Origin: CAIWHR01 sp963816925
Lineage (GTDB): Bacteria; Pseudomonadota; Gammaproteobacteria; Burkholderiales; Casimicrobiaceae
Length of the DNA: 64,000 nucleotides
Direction of reading: 5' to 3'
NCBI GenBank assembly: GCA_963816925.1
Contig: CAWFMY010000028.1
Location: forward strand, 124,001 to 188,000
The notes under the pieces were generated by a model. It worked only from the letters and a program-made list of their open reading frames with translations, had not been told where the DNA came from and did no database searches. Each line of letters starts with the position of its first letter. The first letter of the stretch is position 1. Of this stretch, positions 17,674-25,466 are shown in pieces. A program made the position numbers and the translations under genes.

Positions 17674-19665
17674 CTACCAGTGAATCCCCTGCGTCAGCTG
17701 CGCGAAGGCCATCTGCTCGGGTGACAGCTGCTGTGGCGCCTCGCCCTCCTTCTTGCCCTGCGCCGCCGACGAATCGGGGAACATGTTGAACGCGGTATTG
17801 AGCATGATCTGGGTGAGCTTCGGCGCCGCCGCGTGGCAGATCGCGCCGAAGATGCCAAGCCGCGTGGCGATCCGCACCGGCTTGTGGATGATCGCCTCGA
17901 CGACGAGGTCGGCCGCCTGTTCCGGCGAGAGCGTGGGGACGTTCTCGTACATCTTGGTCGGCGCGATCATCGGCGTGCGCACGAGCGGCATGTTGATCGT
18001 CGTGAACGAGATGCCCTTGTCGAAGAACTCGGAGGCGGCGCAGGCGGAGAACGAGTCGAGCGCGGACTTCGACGCGACGTAGGCCGAGAACCGCGGCGCG
18101 TTCGACAAGACGCCGATCGACGAGATGTTGATGATGTGACCGCGCTTCTGCTCGATCATCTTTGGCAGGAAGCCCATGATGAGCCGCAGCGAGCCGAAGT
18201 AGTTGAGCTGCATCGTGCGCTCGAAGTCGTGGAAGCGGTCAAACGAGTTGATCACTCCGCGGCGGATCGAGCGGCCGGCGTTGTTCACGAGGTAGTCGCA
18301 CGCGCCATGCTGCTTCAGCACGCGCGCGACGAGCGCGTCGCACGACGCGAGGTCGGAGACGTCGGCGGTGTAGATCCACGCCTTGCCGCCGAGCTTGTCG
18401 ATCTCCTGCTTCGTCTCGAGGAGCTTCTCCTCGCCGCGCGCGACGAGGATCACCCTGGCGCCCGCTTCGGCGAGCTTGAGCGCGGTCGCCTTGCCGATTC
18501 CGGACGACGAGCCCGTGACGACGATGACCTTGTCCTTGACGCGGCCCGACAGCGTTCGGTCGATGAAGAGGTCCGGGTCGAGATTGCGTTCCCAGTAGTC
18601 CCACAGCTTCGCGGCGTAGGACTCGACGTGCGGAACCGAGATGCCGGAGCCCTTCAGCGCCTTCGTCGTTTCGCGGTTGTCGTAGCGGGTCGGCCAGTTG
18701 ATGAACTGGAAGACGTCTTTCGGAATGCCAAGATCCGTCAGCACCGCGCGGATCATCCGCTTGACGGGCGAGAGCGACCCCAGGCCGTAGAGGATCGGCG
18801 CCGGAATGAACCCGAACATTCGCGCGTTGACGCGCAGCGTCATCTGCGGCGCATGACCCGCCTTGGCGAAGATGTTGAGCACCTCGCCGATCCGGTGCGG
18901 CGCCGGGTCGGTGAGGTGGAAGCACTTGCCGTCGAGACCCTTCTTGTGCGCGAGATAGTCGAGCGCGTCGGCGACGAAGTCGACTGGAACGATATTGATG
19001 CGGCCGCCTTCGATGCCGACCATCGGCATCCATGGCGGCAGGGCGTCGCGCAGCTTCTGGAGCGCCTTGAAGAAGTAGTACGGGCCGTCGATCTTGTCGA
19101 TGTAGCCGGTCTTCGAGTCGCCGACGACGAAGCCCGGCCGGTAGATCCGGAACGGCCGCTTGCAGTGCTTGCGCACCACGCCTTCGGAGTCGTGCTTGGT
19201 CTTGAAATACGGGTGGTCGAGGTCCTCGGCTTCCTCGAACATGTCTTCGCGAAACACGCCGTCGTAGAGACCCGCGGCGGCGATCGAGCTCACGTGATGG
19301 AAGCAGCCGACGCCGACGGTCGCGGCGAACTCGACCGCGTGGCGCGTGCCGTCGACGTTGGCGGACTGCTGCGCCTCCGCGCTCGCGGACAGATCGTAGA
19401 TCGCGGCGAGATGGAAGAAATGCGCGATCTTGCCCTTGAGCTTCTTGAGATCGTCGGGCGCGACGCCGAGGTTCGGCTTCCCGAGGTCGCCGACGATCCC
19501 GATCACCTGCTGTTCGGAAGCGCCCCAATAGTCTTTGCGCAGCTCCGCGAGCTTCTTGACCGAACCCTTGCGGACGAGGACGTAGATCGGTTCGCCGCGC
19601 TTCAGCAGGTTGGCGACGAGGAAGCGACCGATGAAGCCGGTCGCGCCGGTGACGAAGTACGCCAT
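17674..19665 (-). CDS. Two-domain fatty acyl-CoA reductase (extended SDR plus classical SDR)
   Basis: Intact 663-residue fusion. The N-terminal extended SDR begins YFVTGATGFIGRFLVANLL (GxxGxxG), with VGDLGKPNLG, FFHLAAIYDLSA and an active-site YFKTK (Y-x-x-x-K) near residue 151; the C-terminal classical SDR begins KVIVVTGSSSGIGKATALKL near residue 378, with YLVNNAGRS and catalytic YVASKSALD near residue 527. Length and order match the Marinobacter bifunctional fatty acyl-CoA reductase (about 660 residues), which takes acyl-CoA through aldehyde to primary alcohol with NADPH. With the nearby WS/DGAT it would supply the alcohol half of wax esters. A strong AGGAGG precedes ATG 19665. Some homologues are annotated only as SDR oxidoreductases. 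Confidence 0.85.
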   Translation of the reverse strand: MAYFVTGATGFIGRFLVANLLKRGEPIYVLVRKGSVKKLAELRKDYWGASEQQVIGIVGDLGKPNLGVAPDDLKKLKGKIAHFFHLAAIYDLSASAEAQQSANVDGTRHAVEFAATVGVGCFHHVSSIAAAGLYDGVFREDMFEEAEDLDHPYFKTKHDSEGVVRKHCKRPFRIYRPGFVVGDSKTGYIDKIDGPYYFFKALQKLRDALPPWMPMVGIEGGRINIVPVDFVADALDYLAHKKGLDGKCFHLTDPAPHRIGEVLNIFAKAGHAPQMTLRVNARMFGFIPAPILYGLGSLSPVKRMIRAVLTDLGIPKDVFQFINWPTRYDNRETTKALKGSGISVPHVESYAAKLWDYWERNLDPDLFIDRTLSGRVKDKVIVVTGSSSGIGKATALKLAEAGARVILVARGEEKLLETKQEIDKLGGKAWIYTADVSDLASCDALVARVLKQHGACDYLVNNAGRSIRRGVINSFDRFHDFERTMQLNYFGSLRLIMGFLPKMIEQKRGHIINISSIGVLSNAPRFSAYVASKSALDSFSACAASEFFDKGISFTTINMPLVRTPMIAPTKMYENVPTLSPEQAADLVVEAIIHKPVRIATRLGIFGAICHAAAPKLTQIMLNTAFNMFPDSSAAQGKKEGEAPQQLSPEQMAFAQLTQGIHW

Positions 19666-19746
19666 GATGCCTCCTCCTAGGGGTGCGCCGGATGTCGGGC
19701 CTAGCTCGACCCGTATCGGTTGTTGGCCGATTATACCGACGCGCGT

Positions 19747-19764
19747 TTAGTATGATTGCTCTAA
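19747..19764. promoter_or_regulatory. Candidate operator TTAG-N10-CTAA, site 1
   Basis: TTAG-TATGATTGCT-CTAA lies between the divergent acyl-CoA reductase and phasin genes, 67 bases before the phasin ATG and 81 before the reductase ATG. The same palindrome recurs at 27422-27439 and 29684-29701. Aligned in phasin orientation, sites 1 and 2 share 17 of the 20 bases in TTAGNNTGNTTGCTCTAACG. Confidence 0.55.
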
Positions 19765-19831
19765 CGGAGCGCCCTAGAATTCAAGGATGCTCTGATCGAG
19801 GGCCGATGCGTTTCGACTGAGGAGGGGCACG

Positions 19832-20341
19832 ATGCTGAAGAAAGCGAAGGAAGCCGCGGAGCAGGGGAGTCCGAAGGGCGAAGCGAAGGACCTCGCACAG
19901 GCCGTGCTCGACTCGTCGCATCAGATCTGGCTTGCCGGCGTCGGCGCCTTCGTCCGCGCCCGGCAGGAAGGCACCAAGGCATTCGAAACGCTGGTGCAGC
20001 AGGGCGAGAAGCTGGAGCAGCGTACGAAACAGGCCGCCGCCGAAACGGCTGCCGCCGCGCGCGGCGCCGCGACGGCCAAGGCAAAGGAGATGCAGCAGAT
20101 GGCGGGCGGAACGTGGGACAAGCTGGAACAGGTGTTCGAGGACCGGGTTGCCCGGGCGCTCGGCAAGCTCGGCGTCTACACGCAGAACGACGTGCAGAAG
20201 CTCGCCGACCGGGTGGACGCGTTGTCGGCGTCGGTCAATGCGCTCCTGAAGGCCACGGGCACGAAGCCCGCTGTCGCCAAGCGGGCGACGAGGAAGGCGG
20301 CGAAGAAAGCGCCGGCGAAAACGAAGTCCGCTCGGAAATAG
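19832..20341 (+). CDS. Phasin / PHA-granule-associated protein with histone-like tail
   Basis: 169 residues. ATG 19832 follows GAGGAGGGGCACG. Residues about 20-120 form the amphipathic helical phasin region (LDSSHQIWLAGVGAFVRA, TKAFETLVQQGEKLEQRTKQ, then an Ala-rich coiled coil and KLEQVFEDRVARALGKLGVY). The C-terminus is a Lys/Ala/Pro-rich tail (KRATRKAAKKAPAKTKSARK) like the nucleoid-binding tails of PhaF/PhaI-type proteins. Such proteins coat storage granules and can tether them to DNA. Between a fatty acyl-CoA reductase and WS/DGAT, it may coat wax-ester or triacylglycerol bodies as well as, or instead of, PHA. It converges with the acyl-CoA-binding gene with only 3 bases between stops. 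Confidence 0.9.
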   Translation: MLKKAKEAAEQGSPKGEAKDLAQAVLDSSHQIWLAGVGAFVRARQEGTKAFETLVQQGEKLEQRTKQAAAETAAAARGAATAKAKEMQQMAGGTWDKLEQVFEDRVARALGKLGVYTQNDVQKLADRVDALSASVNALLKATGTKPAVAKRATRKAAKKAPAKTKSARK

Positions 20342-20344
20342 GCG

Positions 20345-20620
20345 TCAGTCGCGGTTGAGCTTGTCGACCTGCTTGACGTAGTTCTGCATCGCGTCGTCCT
20401 TGCTCGAGCCCTTGAGCTTGGCCCACGCGTCGTATTTCGCGCCGCCGACGAAGTCGAAGCCACCGGGACGATCGCCCTTCACGTCGCCCTCGGTCGCCTG
20501 CTTGTAATACGAATAGAGCTTCAGCAGCGTCGCATTGTCGGGCTTCTTCTTCGTCTTTTTCGCGGCGGCGGCGGCCGCCTCGAACTTCGCTTTCAGGTCG
20601 TCCTTTTTCGGCGCGGCCAT
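20345..20620 (-). CDS. Acyl-CoA-binding protein (ACBP)
   Basis: 91-residue four-helix ACBP. Typical residues are LKLYSYYKQATEGDVKGDRP (the YxxYKQATxGD core that holds the acyl-CoA), FVGGAKYDAWAKLKGSSKDD (the KWxAW equivalent) and the C-terminal AMQNYVKQVDKL. ATG 20620 has AGAGGGA six bases upstream. A long Ala/Lys stretch near residues 14-26 is unusual but lies in helix 1. ACBPs bind long-chain acyl-CoA with high affinity and deliver it to acyltransferases; here it sits between acyl-CoA reductase/phasin and WS/DGAT, a suggestive context for storage-lipid synthesis. It is divergent from WS/DGAT. Confidence 0.95.
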   Translation of the reverse strand: MAAPKKDDLKAKFEAAAAAAKKTKKKPDNATLLKLYSYYKQATEGDVKGDRPGGFDFVGGAKYDAWAKLKGSSKDDAMQNYVKQVDKLNRD

Positions 20621-20710
20621 GGCATGTCCCTCTCGCGGTGGGTTGAGCTTCCATGCTACTTTAGCGCGAAGCGGAAAACACCCGCAATTGCCTCCGGACA
20701 GGCTCCCAGC

Positions 20711-22243
20711 ATGGCAAGGCGCGAAAAGATCTCGGCTGTGGACACCGCGTGGCTGCGGATGGACCGTCCGGGCAACCTGATGATGATCTGCGGCGTGATG
20801 TTCTTCCGCCAGCGGGTCGACTTCGCCCGCCTGCGCGCGGTGATCGAAAAGCGCTGGCTGCAGTTCGGACGCTTCTACCAGCGGCCGGTCCAGTCCGCCG
20901 CCGCCGCGTTTTGGGAGACCGACGACAAGTTCGACCTCGACCAGCATGTCGTTCATGTCGCGCTGCCGGGAAAGGCCGGCAAGAAGGAGCTGCAGACGCT
21001 GGTCAGCCGCCTCGCGGCGACGCCGCTCAACCCGGCGCATCCGCTGTGGCAGTTTCATCTCGTCGAAGACGTCGACGGCGGCAGCGCGCTGATCGCGCGC
21101 ATCCACCACTGCTATGCCGACGGCATCGCGCTGGTGCAGGTGATCCTGTCGATGACCGACTCGGCCGAGAACGGCCCGCCGGCGATGTCCGCGCCCCCTG
21201 GTCGCAAGCGGCGACCGGCAGGCGAGGACAGCGCGTTGGGCGAGCTGTCGCAGCCGCTGGCCGATGCGCTGGGTCTCGCGCGCAAAGTCGGCGCGGCGCT
21301 GATCGACAACGGATCGGAACTGTTGCAGCACCCGGAAAAGGCAATCGCGCTCGCCGAGCAAGTGGGTTCGCTCACCGGCGAGATCGCGAAACTCGCGCTG
21401 ATGGGACAGGATTCGCCGACGCGCTTCAAGGGCACGCCCGGCGTCGCGAAGCGTGTCGCCTGGGCCGAGCCGCTCCCGCTCGACGAAGTCAAGACCATCT
21501 GCCGCGCGCTCGGCGCTTCGGTCAACGACGTTCTGCTTTCCTGCGTTGCGGGCGCGCTGCGCGAGTACCTGGTCGGCAAGGGCGATGCGACCGACGGCGT
21601 GATGATGCGGGCACTGGTTCCGATCAACCTGCGCCCGCTCGAGAAGGCCTACAAGCTCGGCAACCAGTTCGGGGTCGTCTTCCTCGAGCTGCCGATCGGC
21701 ATCGAGAACCCGGTCGAGCGCCTCTACGCGGTGCGCGCGAACATGCGCTCGCTGAAAGGCAGCTTTCAGCCCGTTCTCACGCTCGGCCTTCTCGCCGCGG
21801 CCGGAGCGGGACCGAAGATGGTGCAGGACCAGCTGATCGTGGTGCTAGCGCGCAATGCCACCGCCGTGATGACCAACGTGCCGGGGCCGCAGCAGCCGCT
21901 CTACATGGCGGGCCGGAAAATCGACCGCTTCATGTTCTGGGTCCCGCAATCCGGCGATATCGGGATGGGCGTATCCATCCTGTCGTACAACGGGGAGGTC
22001 CAGTTCGGCCTCATCACGGATCGGGGGCTCGTCCCCGATCCCGAGCGGGTGATCGCGCATTTCGGCCCCGAGTTCGAGAAGCTCGTGCTGACCACGCTGC
22101 TGAGTCCGTGGCCGCGGCAGGGCGACCTGGACCCGTCCGCGGCTGCCGCCGCGGTTGCGGCGCCGACAAGACACGCATCGAAATCCGTCCGCCGTACGCG
22201 CAGACCGAGCGCTTCAAAGCGGGCTCAGGGCCACGCCGGATAA
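20711..22243 (+). CDS. Wax ester synthase / diacylglycerol acyltransferase (WS/DGAT)
   Basis: 510 residues, intact. The family starts with the expected SAVDTAWLRMDRPGNLMMIC and contains the acyltransferase active-site HHxxxDG as H132-H-C-Y-A-D137-G138 (ARIHHCYADGIALV). Further family signatures are SVNDVLLSCVAGALREYL, RALVPINLRPLEKAYKLGNQ and NVPGPQQPLYMAGRKI. The enzyme transfers acyl groups from acyl-CoA to fatty alcohols (wax esters) or diacylglycerol (TAG) at the cytoplasmic membrane and lipid-body surface. Partner genes in reach are acyl-CoA reductase, ACBP and phasins. The 3' end overlaps the convergent substrate-binding protein gene by 19 bases. The C-terminal tail is Ala/Lys/Arg-rich. 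Confidence 0.95.
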   Translation: MARREKISAVDTAWLRMDRPGNLMMICGVMFFRQRVDFARLRAVIEKRWLQFGRFYQRPVQSAAAAFWETDDKFDLDQHVVHVALPGKAGKKELQTLVSRLAATPLNPAHPLWQFHLVEDVDGGSALIARIHHCYADGIALVQVILSMTDSAENGPPAMSAPPGRKRRPAGEDSALGELSQPLADALGLARKVGAALIDNGSELLQHPEKAIALAEQVGSLTGEIAKLALMGQDSPTRFKGTPGVAKRVAWAEPLPLDEVKTICRALGASVNDVLLSCVAGALREYLVGKGDATDGVMMRALVPINLRPLEKAYKLGNQFGVVFLELPIGIENPVERLYAVRANMRSLKGSFQPVLTLGLLAAAGAGPKMVQDQLIVVLARNATAVMTNVPGPQQPLYMAGRKIDRFMFWVPQSGDIGMGVSILSYNGEVQFGLITDRGLVPDPERVIAHFGPEFEKLVLTTLLSPWPRQGDLDPSAAAAAVAAPTRHASKSVRRTRRPSASKRAQGHAG

Positions 22244-23180
22244 GTATTGGGCGTCAGGAAGGCTTCCTTCAGCAGCGAATTGAGCGGCACCGTCAGGTCC
22301 TTCGTCGCGAACCACTTCGCGTAGATGCGCCGGATCTCGCCCGACTGGAAGAGGTCCGCGAGCGCATGGTTGACCACGCGCTCCAGTTGCGGATCGTTCT
22401 TGCGCATCATGATCGCGTACGGCTCGACCGACAGGTATTTGCCCACGACCGCGTAATCGTCCGGCTTCGCCGATTTGGAGATGAGGCCGTAGAGGAGCAC
22501 GTCGTCCATCGGGAAAGCGATGGCCTTGCCCTCCGCGACGGCCTTGAAGGACTCGTTGTGGTCCGCCGACTCGATGATCGTGAGCTTGAGGAGTCGCTCC
22601 TCGTTCAGCTGCTTGATCATCTTCTCGCTCGTCGTGCCCTTGGTGACGACGACCGTCTTGCCGCGCAGGTCCTCGATGCCGTTGACGTTCGAGCCGCTTT
22701 TCGCGAGCATCTTGATGCCGGCGATGAAGGACGTGTACGCGAAGGCGACCTGCTGCTGACGTTCGCGCGTGTTGGTGGTCGAGCCGCACTCGAGGTCGAT
22801 CTTGTTCTCGAGCAGCGCCGGTATCCGGTTCGCCGAGCTGACCGGCACGAACTTCACGTCGAGGCGCGGCATCTTGAGCTCGGCCTTGATCGCGTCGACG
22901 ACCTTGAGGCAAAGGTCCACCGAGTAGCCCTGCGCCTGTTTCTGCGCGTCCTGGAACGAGAACGGCACGGAGGCCTCGCGCACGCCGATCAGGATTACGC
23001 CGGTGTCACGGATGCGCTTCAGCGTGTCGAACGCTCCGGCGGCCGTAGCGGGGCCGGTGCCGCCGGCGATGCCGTCGCGGCGGGGGCCTTTGGCGCCGCC
23101 TTGGTCTGCGCATGCGCGAGCGGAACCGCACCGATCGAGACAACGGCGAGTGCAGCCAGCGCGTGCCGCAGTGCATTCAT
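22225..23180 (-). CDS. Amino-acid ABC transporter substrate-binding protein (one frameshift near the signal peptide)
   Basis: Periplasmic solute-binding protein of family 3 (SBP_bac_3). The signal peptide (HALAALAVVSIGAVPLAHA) begins at ATG 23180 and is joined by a one-base shift near 23045 to TLKRIRDTGVILIGVREASV. Family pieces that follow are VPFSFQDAQKQAQGYSVDLC, VPVSSANRIPALLENKIDLE, CGSTTNTRERQQQVAFAYTS and DDYAVVGKYLSVEPYAIMMR; this GltI-like pattern suggests glutamate/aspartate binding. No permease or ATPase genes are nearby, so it is an orphan here. Its ATG directly follows the stop of the upstream TPR gene (no gap), so the two are probably co-translated. Confidence 0.85.
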
Positions 23181-23957
23181 CTACGACAATTCCGAACGCG
23201 CGAGCTCGACGTCGAGCCGCTCCATGGCGTCCGCCGGCTTGCACGCCGCGGCTTCCTTGTACAGCTTCTCGGCATCGGCAATGCGCGCCTTGCCGAACAG
23301 CATGATGAGGCCGTTGGCGTATTCGACGCGGGCGATCGCCGAATCGGGATTCAATTTCAGCGCCTTCTGGAAGTGCTCAAGCGCCGAATCCTTCTTGGCG
23401 CCGTAGGTCATCCCCGCGACGAGCCCGCCCACCTTGTCGATCACCTCCGCCTGGTAGCTGCCGTAGGCGATGTGCGCGTCCGCATGCTTCGGCTCGAGCT
23501 TCATCGCCGCCTGCAGCGCATCGCGCACCTTGCCGCCCAGCCCCTGCGCCAGCGCCTTGGCCACCGAAATGCCCTGGCCGTAGCGGCCCGCGGCGAAGGC
23601 GAAGAAATAGTGCGCGTTCGGATCCTTGGGCGCCGCCGCGCGCCGTTCCTCGGCCCATCCCATCGCTTCGTCGAGCAGCGCGAGCTTCGCCTTGTCGCTC
23701 TTCTCGAGATACGTCGCGTAGACGACCTGCGCCTTGACGGCGACGTTGAGGCCGGGGCCGCCCGCCGCCGTGCCCGCGTCGACTGCCTGCGCGAATTCAC
23801 CGGCGTGATAGTGGCGCCACGCCTCCTGCACCGCGGCATCCTTGGGGAGCGGCTCGCAGTCGCCCTTGTGCAGGCGCGGCCAATGCTTCTTCAGACCCGC
23901 CGCGTCGTAGACGTACGCCTTGTCGGCGTGCGGAAATTTGCTCCATTTCTTTGCCAC
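23181..23957 (-). CDS. TPR-repeat protein
   Basis: 258 residues from GTG 23957 with GGGAGCG upstream. It begins VAKKWSKFPHADKAYVYDAA and contains tetratricopeptide-like helices (AVQEAWRHYHAGEFAQAVDA, DALQAAMKLEPKHADAHIAY, LEHFQKALKLNPDSAIARVE, DAEKLYKEAAACKPADAMER). No signal peptide is seen, so it is likely cytoplasmic and a protein-protein adaptor of unknown partner. It is the third gene of a four-gene minus-strand run (hypothetical, TetR, TPR, binding protein) with gaps of 19, 14 and 0 bases. Confidence 0.85.
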   Translation of the reverse strand: MAKKWSKFPHADKAYVYDAAGLKKHWPRLHKGDCEPLPKDAAVQEAWRHYHAGEFAQAVDAGTAAGGPGLNVAVKAQVVYATYLEKSDKAKLALLDEAMGWAEERRAAAPKDPNAHYFFAFAAGRYGQGISVAKALAQGLGGKVRDALQAAMKLEPKHADAHIAYGSYQAEVIDKVGGLVAGMTYGAKKDSALEHFQKALKLNPDSAIARVEYANGLIMLFGKARIADAEKLYKEAAACKPADAMERLDVELARSELS

Positions 23958-23971
23958 CGTTGTCGCTCCCT

Positions 23972-24619
23972 TCAAAGGTAGTCGCGGCCGAGCCGGTCGA
24001 TCAGCGCGCGCGCGTCGCCGACAAGGAACGGCGCGATCAGCGCCAGCACCTGCCACGCGGCGCGGGCCGGCGTGGCCTCGTCGGCGTTTGCGGCGGTCGC
24101 GCGTCCGATCCGCGCGAACGATTGCCAGTAGGTCGCGACCAGCACGACGTTTTCCGCGAGGGCGGCGATTTCGCGCTCCGAAGCAACCATGGTTCGCGCG
24201 ACCACCATGCCGCGGCACAACTCTACCATGGTGGCGACCCCCTGCCGCAGCAGCCGCCCGAGCCGTGCGCCCAGCGCGGCATCGCGGGCGGCGAGCTCGT
24301 CGACGTCGCGAAAGATGAAGCGGTATTCGCCCATGCGCTCGAACAGCAAGTGCAGCCACAGCCACAGGTCCTCGACGTCGACGGCGCGGCCGCGGGGAGC
24401 GGCGAAGAGCGGTCTGACGTGCGCCTCGAAGGTGGCGCAGAGCTCGCCGACGATCTCGTCCTTGTTGCGGAAGTGATAGTAGAGATTGCCCGGGCTGATG
24501 TTCATCTCGCCGGCGATTTCCGCCGTCGTGACCTGCGGCGCGCCGCGCCGGTTGAAGAGCGCGAGGCTGGTCTCGAGGATGCGCTCGCGGGTGCGGCGCG
24601 GCTTCTTCTTTTCCGTCAT
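23972..24619 (-). CDS. TetR/AcrR-family regulator (PhaD-like)
   Basis: 215 residues. The N-terminal helix-turn-helix is clear: TRERILETSLALFNRRGAPQ, VTTAEIAGEMNISPGNLYYH, FRNKDEIVGEL. The ligand-binding half (WLWLHLLFERMGEYRFIFRD and an Ala/Arg-rich C-terminus) is like that of regulators found next to PHA and fatty-acid genes. It lies within the storage-lipid region and is a natural candidate to bind the TTAG-N10-CTAA palindromes at 19747, 27422 and 29684, though none of these sites is at its own promoter. ATG 24619; the upstream hypothetical gene ends 19 bases before. Confidence 0.9.
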   Translation of the reverse strand: MTEKKKPRRTRERILETSLALFNRRGAPQVTTAEIAGEMNISPGNLYYHFRNKDEIVGELCATFEAHVRPLFAAPRGRAVDVEDLWLWLHLLFERMGEYRFIFRDVDELAARDAALGARLGRLLRQGVATMVELCRGMVVARTMVASEREIAALAENVVLVATYWQSFARIGRATAANADEATPARAAWQVLALIAPFLVGDARALIDRLGRDYL

Positions 24620-24638
24620 GAGGGCGAGCGGCCGTCGA

Positions 24639-25382
24639 TCAGTCGCGCACGCGAAACGGCGCCGCAGCCCACCCGATGATGCCGAAGACGAGCACCGTCG
24701 CCGCTGCCCAAAACGTCATCCGCCAGCCGCGGTTGCCGGTACGCAGGATTTCCGCGTCGGTCGCGAAGACGGTTTCGCACGCGCCGTTGCCCTGGTCGGT
24801 GCGCGTCACGCTGGTGCCGCGAAAAAAATGGAATCCCTTGTCGTGCGTATATTCGGCGAGGTAGCCGCGGAAATGCACCTGATCACCGACGCGCATGGAT
24901 TTCAACGTACGCGTGATGACCGGATCGTCGGTGAGCAGGTGGTTGTTGGAAAGCGCCGTCATGTCGAAGGCCTGCCACGCTTCGCTGGAGCCCGTCTCGA
25001 CGTTGCACACGAATTCGCCGCTCGAATAGCTGAGATTGCGGTAATTTCCGTTGCGCGCGTTCGCGCCCCAGATCACGCAGAGGTCGGTGACGTTGAGCCT
25101 GTCGTTCCAGGCGCTGTGGACGTAATCCCACCAGGTGTCGGCATCGTGCTTGCTGACGACGAGCCCGTAGAGGTCGTACGCGAAGAGCGGGCGCACGGTG
25201 TACTCGATGCCGCCGACGGTCGTGCGAAACGGCGCGGCCGCCGTGGGCGTCTGCCGCGGGTCGTCCATGAGCGCCGCGTCGAGCTGCGCCTGCGGCGGCA
25301 GGGACTCGCGCTGCCACCACGCCACGCACAGGAGTGCCGCGCTGCCGACGAGCAGGATGCGGACGAGTGCGGCGGCGGACAT
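24639..25382 (-). CDS. Uncharacterised membrane protein with a periplasmic domain
   Basis: 247 residues from ATG 25382 (an upstream in-frame ATG at 25412 is possible). An N-terminal helix (LVRILLVGSAALLCVAWW) and a C-terminal one (MTFWAAATVLVFGIIGWAAA) flank a soluble domain with conserved-looking WWDYVHSAWNDRLNVTDLCV, WGANARNGNYRNLSY, and HFRGYLAEYTHDKGFHFFRG. The wording VGDQVHFRGYLAEYTH is reminiscent of small OB-like domains, but I do not recognise the family and no function is proposed. It is the first gene of the run that includes the TetR regulator. Confidence 0.7.
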   Translation of the reverse strand: MSAAALVRILLVGSAALLCVAWWQRESLPPQAQLDAALMDDPRQTPTAAAPFRTTVGGIEYTVRPLFAYDLYGLVVSKHDADTWWDYVHSAWNDRLNVTDLCVIWGANARNGNYRNLSYSSGEFVCNVETGSSEAWQAFDMTALSNNHLLTDDPVITRTLKSMRVGDQVHFRGYLAEYTHDKGFHFFRGTSVTRTDQGNGACETVFATDAEILRTGNRGWRMTFWAAATVLVFGIIGWAAAPFRVRD

Positions 25383-25466
25383 CGGGTCGAGGACAATGCA
25401 AAATGAGCGCACAAACGGCGCACGACCGGCGCGAACTCGACCGGTTCGTCATGCAACGGCAGGATG

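Noticed and set aside
16507..17724. Lipase read to the stop at 17724
   Set aside because: Sequence after the catalytic His becomes low-complexity Arg/Gly; the one-base corrected frame stops at 17482 with a helical tail.
17833..19680. A 615-codon open frame opposite the acyl-CoA reductase gene
   Set aside because: It has no recognisable domain and only reflects the high GC codon bias of the real gene on the other strand, which has complete SDR motifs.
22225..23180. Complete amino-acid ABC transporter operon
   Set aside because: Only the binding protein is present; neighbours are TPR and TetR genes and no permease or ATPase is in the window.
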